Origin: Candidatus Moraniibacteriota bacterium
Lineage (GTDB): Bacteria; Patescibacteriota; Minisyncoccia; Moranbacterales; GWC2-37-73
Direction: 5' to 3'
DNA length: 17,111 bases
Assembly: GCA_003510895.1 (NCBI GenBank)
Contig: DOKE01000018.1
Coordinates: forward strand, 1 to 17,111
The notes under the pieces were generated by a model. That model was not told where the DNA came from, did not search any database, and worked only from the letters and a program-made list of their open reading frames with translations. The translations under genes were made by a program, and so were the position numbers. This document shows positions 12,647 through 17,111 of the stretch, piece after piece. Numbering within the stretch: position 1 is the stretch's first letter; each line of letters begins with the position of its first letter.

Positions 12647-14254
12647 ATGAAAAAACAGATTGAAAAATATGTGGCGGAGGCGGTTGAACAACTTTTTAGC
12701 GAAAAAGGTGCTAGTTTCGCTTTGCCTAAAATAGAAATCTCTCGCCCTAAAGAGGAAATTTTTGGCGATTATACTGCTAATGTGGCGATGATCTTGGCGG
12801 GAAAGATTAAGAAGAATCCAATGGAAATAGCAGAAAGTATAAAGCATAAAGTAGAAAGCAGAAAGTATGAAGCAGGAATAGAAAGGATTGAAATTGTGAA
12901 GCCTGGGTATATGAATTTTTATTTATCCAAAGAATATTTTCAAAATAAAATCGCGGAAATAAATAGAGCAAAAGAGGAATTTGGAAATTCAAACATTGGG
13001 GATGGTCGGAAGGTTTTAGTGGAATTTGTTTCTGCTAATCCAACCGGATCAATTCACCTGGGAAACGCGCGCGGAGGTCCTTTGGGCGACGCGCTGGCGA
13101 ATGTTTTGAATAAATCCGGCTATCAGGTGGCAAGAGAATTTTATGTAAATGATTTTGGCAATCAGGTCTTGATGCTGGGTCATTCCATTTTGAAAGATGA
13201 TCAAGCGCAATATCGCGGCGATTATGTGGAGGATTTGGCAAAAAATTTGGATGCGGAAAAAAAAGATCCGATGGAAATTGGAAATTGGGGAGCTGAAATA
13301 ATTTTGGAAAAATTCATCAAGCCTACTTGTGAAAAATTGGGAATTAAATTTGATAATTGGTTCTCGGAAAAAAGTTTGCATACAAGTGGAGAAGTAGAAA
13401 AAACAATTGCAATTTTAAGAGAAAAAAATTTAGTTTATGAACAAGACGGAGCGACTTGGTTTAAGTCAACTCAATTTGGAGATGATAAAGACAGGGTTTT
13501 AGTGAAATCAAATGGATTTAAAACTTATTCCGCCACCGATTTTGCCTATCACAAAAACAAGATTGAAAGAGGTTTTGATAAATTGATAAATATTCAGGGA
13601 GCGGATCATCACAAACAGGCGGAAGTCGTGAAATCTTTTGTGGAAAATATTTTGGGTCAAAAAGATAAAATGGGACTGATAATGACTCAAATTGTTCGGG
13701 TTATAAAAGACGGAAAAGAAGTTAAGATGTCGAAAAGAAAAGGCGTGTATTTCGCGTTGGATGATTTGTTGGATGAAGTGGGGAAAGATGCGGTAAGATT
13801 TATTTTCACTTCGTATGCTCCCAATAGCCATATTAATTTTGATATCGACGTTGCTAAAGAACAATCCGAAAAAAATCCGGTTTTCTATGCGCAATATGCG
13901 CACGCTCGTATTTGTAGTATCTTGAGCAAGGCGGGAATTAGCGACAAAGAACAAGGAATAAGCGATAAGAATTTGGAGTTGTTGAATAATGAAAAAGAAT
14001 TGAGTTTGATGAAAGAATTGAATAAATTTCCGGAATTGATTGAAGAAATTTCTCGAACTTATGAAGTTCACAAATTGCCTTATTACGCTATCGGTTTGGC
14101 GGATAAATTCCATTCGTTTTATGCGGTTTGCCGAGTGATTGACGAAGAAAATTCCAAGCTGACAGAAGCTAGACTAAACCTTATAAATGCTGTTAGAATA
14201 GTATTAGCAGAAGCGCTTAGACTAATTGGAGTTAGCGCGCCAAATAAAATGTAG
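12647..14254 (+). CDS. argS: Arginyl-tRNA synthetase (ArgRS) carrying two repeat arrays
   Basis: This class I synthetase charges tRNA-Arg. Visible parts: an N-terminal Add-1-type domain; the HIGH-type motif HLGN (137-140) inside SANPTGSIHLGNARGG; a KMSK motif (360-363); and the C-terminal anticodon-binding DALR domain ending in SAPNKM, the usual ArgRS end. At 535 residues it is near normal length. HLGN instead of HxGH is a known variant in this ArgRS type, so activity is expected. Two coding segments consist of 7-bp repeats: 12829-12877, overlying the helix before IEIVKPGYMNF, and 13931-13972, encoding the GISDKEQGISDKN region as an apparent insertion in the anticodon-binding domain. The TAG stop lies in a third array. 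It has its own promoter after the terminator at 12581. Confidence 0.96.
   Translation: MKKQIEKYVAEAVEQLFSEKGASFALPKIEISRPKEEIFGDYTANVAMILAGKIKKNPMEIAESIKHKVESRKYEAGIERIEIVKPGYMNFYLSKEYFQNKIAEINRAKEEFGNSNIGDGRKVLVEFVSANPTGSIHLGNARGGPLGDALANVLNKSGYQVAREFYVNDFGNQVLMLGHSILKDDQAQYRGDYVEDLAKNLDAEKKDPMEIGNWGAEIILEKFIKPTCEKLGIKFDNWFSEKSLHTSGEVEKTIAILREKNLVYEQDGATWFKSTQFGDDKDRVLVKSNGFKTYSATDFAYHKNKIERGFDKLINIQGADHHKQAEVVKSFVENILGQKDKMGLIMTQIVRVIKDGKEVKMSKRKGVYFALDDLLDEVGKDAVRFIFTSYAPNSHINFDIDVAKEQSEKNPVFYAQYAHARICSILSKAGISDKEQGISDKNLELLNNEKELSLMKELNKFPELIEEISRTYEVHKLPYYAIGLADKFHSFYAVCRVIDEENSKLTEARLNLINAVRIVLAEALRLIGVSAPNKM
12829..12877 (+). repeat. Seven-unit 7-bp array inside argS (N-terminal domain)
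   Basis: Units AGCAGAA, AGTATAA, AGCATAA and four more run in one phase and follow the same AGYARNA consensus as the intergenic arrays. They are translated as a charged helical segment around SIKHKVESRKYEAG. The reading frame avoids the TAG and TAA words that the repeat contains in other frames. Confidence 0.75.
13931..13972 (+). repeat. Six-unit 7-bp array inside argS (C-terminal domain)
   Basis: Six 7-base units (GCGGGAA, TTAGCGA, CAAAGAA and so on) total 42 bases, exactly 14 codons. Units 3 apart (21 bases, 7 codons) are most alike, giving the repeated peptide GISDKEQ/GISDKN. The unit series aligns closely with the intergenic array at 15467 (TTAGCAA, CAAAAGA, CAAGTAA), so both look like one repeat subtype. 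Confidence 0.65.
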
Positions 14255-14310
14255 AAAGTATAAAGAAGTAAGTATAATGCTTGCTACTTATTACTTGCTG
14301 CTTACTACTT
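14251..14310. repeat. Inverted pair of 7-bp arrays between argS and the glycosyltransferase gene
   Basis: Four units in + orientation (from GTAGAAA, 14251-14278) face about four and a half units in - orientation (from GCTTGCT, 14279-14310). The two halves can pair imperfectly into a long hairpin. The argS stop TAG (14252-14254) is inside the first unit, and the array ends on the base before the next ATG, so it forms the whole spacer. There is no T tract after the hairpin, so termination is not predicted. Confidence 0.75.
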
Positions 14311-15477
14311 ATGCGAATCGGAATCGATGCCAGAACAATACTTAGTCCTGAAAAAGGCGATGCCATTGGAGCGGGACACTATACCTATCAATTGATTAGG
14401 CATCTTTTGGAAATTGACAAGGAAAATGAATATGTTTTATTTTTTGATTTTCGTGTGCGAGAAAAAGATATCAAGAAATTTTCTAAACCCAATGTTAAAA
14501 TAAAGTTTTATCCTTTTTCCGATTATAAAAAATATCTTCCCGGAATGTATAATGAACTTTTAGGAACGGCGACATTGCAAAGGGAAAAATTGGATGTCTT
14601 GCATTCAACTTCGCAAACCAGCCGAATCCCTGCCAGTTATCGCGGAAAAACAGTGGTGACATTTCAAGATATGGCGATGTTTCAGGCGCCTCAACTTTTG
14701 TCGCAAATTAAACTTTTGCGAGAAAAAACCGTGGCAAGATTAATGGCTAAGAAAGCTGATCGAATAATAGCCGGATCCAATTCATTAAAAAACGAAATAA
14801 AAAATTATCTCGGAGTGGCTGACGAAAAAATACAAGTTATTTATAGCGGATTGGATAAACGTTTCTATGCCGAATCCGGTGTGAATGATAAACGGATGTT
14901 GGATAAATTCGGAATTAGCAAAAAGTATATATTATTCTTGGGAACATTAGAACCTTCAAAAAATATAGCCAGACTTCTGCAAGCGTTTGCAAAATTAAAA
15001 GAAGGGCAGAAAAACGGCAATGGAAAAAAATTCAGCCATCAACTTGTTTTGGCTGGAAAAAGAGGATGGCTTTCCAAAGAATATCAACAAATTATCAAGG
15101 ATTTAGGATTGACTAAAGACGTTGTGTTTACAGGTTATGTTATCGGAGATGAACTGGTGCCGCTTTTCAAGAACGCAGATTTTTTCATTATGCCTTCTTT
15201 GTATGAGGGTTTTGGTATGACAGTGTTGGAAGCTTTTGCCACCAAAACTCCAGCCATTGTTTCAAGAATTTCTTCTCTTCCGGAAATAGCCGGAGACGGA
15301 GCATTTTATATCAATCCGGTAAGCGTGGAAGAAATTACCAATGCGATGAAAAAATTCATAGAAGACGAAGATTTAAAAAATAGTTACAGAGAAAAAGGTT
15401 TTGCGGTTGCTCAGAAATTCAACTGGGAAGACGCCGCCAAAAAAACACTTGAAATTTATAAGGAATTTGGTAATTAG
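14311..15477 (+). CDS. GT4-family glycosyltransferase
   Basis: The 388-residue GT-B fold enzyme would move a sugar from an activated nucleotide donor to an acceptor, probably in a surface polysaccharide or glycan pathway at the inner membrane. The N-terminal half starts with MRIGIDART and has GAGHYTYQLIRHLL (acceptor side). The C-terminal half has ILFLGTLEPSKNI, LAGKRGW, and the E-x7-E motif EGFGMTVLE (Glu299 and Glu307), followed by PAIVSRISSLPEIAGDGAFYINP. These are typical of mannosyltransferase-like GT4 enzymes, but donor and acceptor cannot be read from sequence. ATG 14311 gives the proper first strand. A TTG start at 14281 would add residues made only of repeat DNA (MLLITCCLLL). The TAG stop lies in another heptad array. 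Confidence 0.92.
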   Translation: MRIGIDARTILSPEKGDAIGAGHYTYQLIRHLLEIDKENEYVLFFDFRVREKDIKKFSKPNVKIKFYPFSDYKKYLPGMYNELLGTATLQREKLDVLHSTSQTSRIPASYRGKTVVTFQDMAMFQAPQLLSQIKLLREKTVARLMAKKADRIIAGSNSLKNEIKNYLGVADEKIQVIYSGLDKRFYAESGVNDKRMLDKFGISKKYILFLGTLEPSKNIARLLQAFAKLKEGQKNGNGKKFSHQLVLAGKRGWLSKEYQQIIKDLGLTKDVVFTGYVIGDELVPLFKNADFFIMPSLYEGFGMTVLEAFATKTPAIVSRISSLPEIAGDGAFYINPVSVEEITNAMKKFIEDEDLKNSYREKGFAVAQKFNWEDAAKKTLEIYKEFGN

Positions 15478-15515
15478 CAACAAAAGACAAGTAATTGGTA
15501 ACTAGTAAAATGAGC
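15467..15515 (+). repeat. Seven-unit 7-bp array spanning the glycosyltransferase stop codon
   Basis: Units TTGGTAA, TTAGCAA, CAAAAGA, CAAGTAA, TTGGTAA, CTAGTAA and a weaker last one run in one phase. The first unit recurs exactly at 15495. The array includes the last codons and the TAG stop (15475-15477) of the glycosyltransferase gene and ends 10 bases before the ileS ATG. It is the second repeat subtype, shared with the array inside argS at 13931. Confidence 0.7.
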
Positions 15516-15525
15516 TGCTATTTTT

Positions 15526-17111
15526 ATGTTTAAAAAAATTGATCCAAAAACACCGCTGCCTAAGATGGAGGAAGAGATTCTGAAATTTTGGAATGAAAAT
15601 AAAATTTTTGAGAAATCTTTGGAGAATAGAAAGGATGCTAAGAAATATAGTTTTTATGATGGTCCACCTTTCGCCACCGGTATGCCGCATTATGGGCACA
15701 TCGTCGGCAGCGCTATGAAGGACACCGTCCCGCGCTACTGGACGATGCGCGGATACTATGTGGAAAGAAAATGGGGTTGGGATTGTCACGGACTTCCGAT
15801 TGAAAATATTGTGGAAAAAGAATTGGGATCAAACGCAAAAAAAGATATTGAAAAAATTGGCGTGGAAAAATTCAATGATCTTTGTCGCAGCAAAGTTTTG
15901 CAATATGTTGAAGATTGGAAAAAAGTCATCAATCGATTGGGTCGTTGGGCGGATATGGAAAACGGTTACAAAACGATGGATTTTTCCTATATGGAATCAG
16001 TATGGTGGGTTTTCAAACAACTCTGGGACAAGGGGCTTATTTATGAAAGCTATCGTTCAATGCATATTTGTCCTCGTTGTGAAACCACGCTTTCTCAATC
16101 AGAAGTGGCGGAAGGCTATCAAACTATCAAAGACTTGTCAGCCACTGTGAAATTTGAACTTTCCGAAGAAAAAGGAACGTATGTTTTGGCTTGGACAACA
16201 ACGCCTTGGACATTGATTGGCAATGTCGCTTTAGCGGTGGGGAAAGATATTGATTATGTATATGTAGAGACAACATTGACCGATGAAAAAGGTGAGCTTA
16301 AAGATGAAATTTATGTGATTGCCAAAGACAGGCTGGCGCAAGTTATGGGCGATAGAAAATATCAAATAGTTCGAGAAATTAAGGGCTCTGATTTGGCGGG
16401 AAAATCCTATGCTCCAATGTTTTCTTATTATCAGGAGAAAGATTTGAAAAATAAGGAGAATGGCTGGAAAATTTATACGGCTGATTTTGTTACTACGCAA
16501 GACGGAACCGGCATTGTGCATATTGCTCCGGCTTTTGGAGAAGATGATATGGAATTGGGAAAGAAAATGCAGCTTCCTTTTGTGCAGCACGTTGGAATGG
16601 ATGGAATAATCAAAGAAGAAGCGACGGATTTTTTTGGTTTAAATGTGAAACCGGTTGGAAATCATCAGGCAACCGATATTGAAATAATAAAATATTTATC
16701 CAGAAACAACGTTTTGTTTTCCAAAGAAAAATATGAACACAGCTATCCGCATTGTTGGAGATGTGAAACACCGCTTTTGAATTATGCCACCTCATCTTGG
16801 TTTGTGGATGTTTTGAAAATAAAAGCGAGAGCGTTGGAAACTGCCAAGAAAATTTCTTGGACGCCGGCGCATATAAAAGAAGGAAGATTTGGAAAATGGA
16901 TGGAAGGCGCCAGGGACTGGTCAATTTCCCGTCAACGTTTTTGGGCGTCTGTTATTCCGATTTGGAAATGCGATAAATGCGGAGAGATGAAAGTTTTTGG
17001 CGAAGTGGCTGAATTGGAAAAAATAAGCGGTCAAAAAATAACCGATCTGCATAAACACATTGTTGATGGAGTTACTTTCAAATGTGGAAAGACCTGCCTG
17101 CCGGCAGGCAG
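15526..17111 (+). CDS. ileS: Isoleucyl-tRNA synthetase, type 2 (partial, 3' end outside the window)
   Basis: This class I synthetase charges tRNA-Ile. About 528 residues of an expected 1000 or so are present, in an open frame to the window end. Visible: the HIGH motif PHYGH (54-58, His55 and His58); WDCHGLPIE; a CPRC pair; the editing (CP1) domain with TWTTTPWTLIGNVALAV and DGTGIVHIAPAFGEDD; and, after the editing domain, the catalytic stretch RDWSISRQRFWASVIPIW. The zinc-type CDKCGEM follows. The overall pattern is the eukaryote-like type 2 IleRS, a form linked to mupirocin resistance in other bacteria. The ATG at 15526 has no Shine-Dalgarno sequence. Residues from about 523 come from a palindromic repeat. 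An 80-base patch around the HIGH motif is much richer in G and C than its surroundings. Confidence 0.95.
   Translation, partial: MFKKIDPKTPLPKMEEEILKFWNENKIFEKSLENRKDAKKYSFYDGPPFATGMPHYGHIVGSAMKDTVPRYWTMRGYYVERKWGWDCHGLPIENIVEKELGSNAKKDIEKIGVEKFNDLCRSKVLQYVEDWKKVINRLGRWADMENGYKTMDFSYMESVWWVFKQLWDKGLIYESYRSMHICPRCETTLSQSEVAEGYQTIKDLSATVKFELSEEKGTYVLAWTTTPWTLIGNVALAVGKDIDYVYVETTLTDEKGELKDEIYVIAKDRLAQVMGDRKYQIVREIKGSDLAGKSYAPMFSYYQEKDLKNKENGWKIYTADFVTTQDGTGIVHIAPAFGEDDMELGKKMQLPFVQHVGMDGIIKEEATDFFGLNVKPVGNHQATDIEIIKYLSRNNVLFSKEKYEHSYPHCWRCETPLLNYATSSWFVDVLKIKARALETAKKISWTPAHIKEGRFGKWMEGARDWSISRQRFWASVIPIWKCDKCGEMKVFGEVAELEKISGQKITDLHKHIVDGVTFKCGKTCLPAG
17091..17111. repeat. CTGCC/GGCAG palindromic repeat inside ileS, cut by the window end
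   Basis: Bases 17094-17111 form a perfect 18-base palindrome, CTGCCTGCCGGCAGGCAG. The preceding GAC (17091-17093) suggests it extends further outside the window. In the ileS frame it reads T-C-L-P-A-G-(R), placed directly after FKCGK where IleRS normally has the next CxxC residues of a zinc site. From memory, CLPAG(R) peptides from this palindrome are frequent in Parcubacteria proteins; this could not be checked here. Confidence 0.85.

Noticed and set aside
13055..13066. HLGN instead of HxGH in ArgRS taken as an inactivated enzyme
   Set aside because: HxGNARGG is a known variant of the first signature in this ArgRS type, and the KMSK motif and all domains are intact.
14281..14310. TTG start for the glycosyltransferase gene
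   Set aside because: The added residues are a translation of the heptad array; the GT4 fold begins at MRIGIDAR from ATG 14311.
14251..14310. Inverted heptad array considered as an intrinsic terminator
   Set aside because: The stem is long but imperfect and AT-rich, and no T tract follows; the next gene starts at once.

Overview
The window looks like a piece of a Candidate Phyla Radiation (Patescibacteria) genome, most likely Parcubacteria, Moranbacteria-like. No marker gene here proves the rank. The reasons are: AT-rich coding with A/T-ending codons; almost no Shine-Dalgarno sequences; shortened UvrC and RsmI; a type-2 (eukaryote-like) IleRS; secreted proteins with repeated G-x-A-W...GWI-x-F motifs and a DUF4215-type Cys module; and a CTGCC/GGCAG palindrome read as CLPAG(R) inside a gene. 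All genes are on the + strand.

Region 1 (about 1-9119) is a nucleotide-excision-repair block: uvrB, uvrA, uvrC and a second full-length uvrA paralog. UvrA-UvrB find bulky lesions and UvrC cuts on both sides. UvrC lacks its C-terminal (HhH)2 domain and carries two in-frame repeat-derived inserts. The second UvrA has a strongly altered UvrB-binding region. Region 2 (9168-9845) is a short rsmI (16S rRNA methyltransferase) flanked by inverted arrays of 7-bp repeats.

Region 3 (about 9893-12607) looks like one transcription unit for the cell surface. It has a perfect DnaA box, an extended -10 promoter, a secreted GWI-repeat/PKD-like/DUF4215 protein, two small membrane-anchored proteins (one with three ~20-residue repeats), a membrane-anchored C1q/TNF-like protein, and a clear intrinsic terminator.

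Region 4 (about 12610-17111) holds argS with its own promoter, a GT4 glycosyltransferase, and a type-2 ileS that runs off the end.

The most unusual thing is a system of degenerate 7-bp tandem repeats (consensus about AGYAGNA, plus a second TTGGTAA/GGAATAA-like type). They fill most of the intergenic space from 9120 to 15515, start at or inside stop codons, reach up to or near the next start codon, and also lie in frame inside argS at two places. With the uvrC inserts and the ileS palindrome, at least three repeat types have entered coding sequence here. Both ends of the window lie in palindromic repeats, which suggests a contig broken at repeats. No tRNA, rRNA, CRISPR array, transposase or gene-free stretch over 300 bases was seen.
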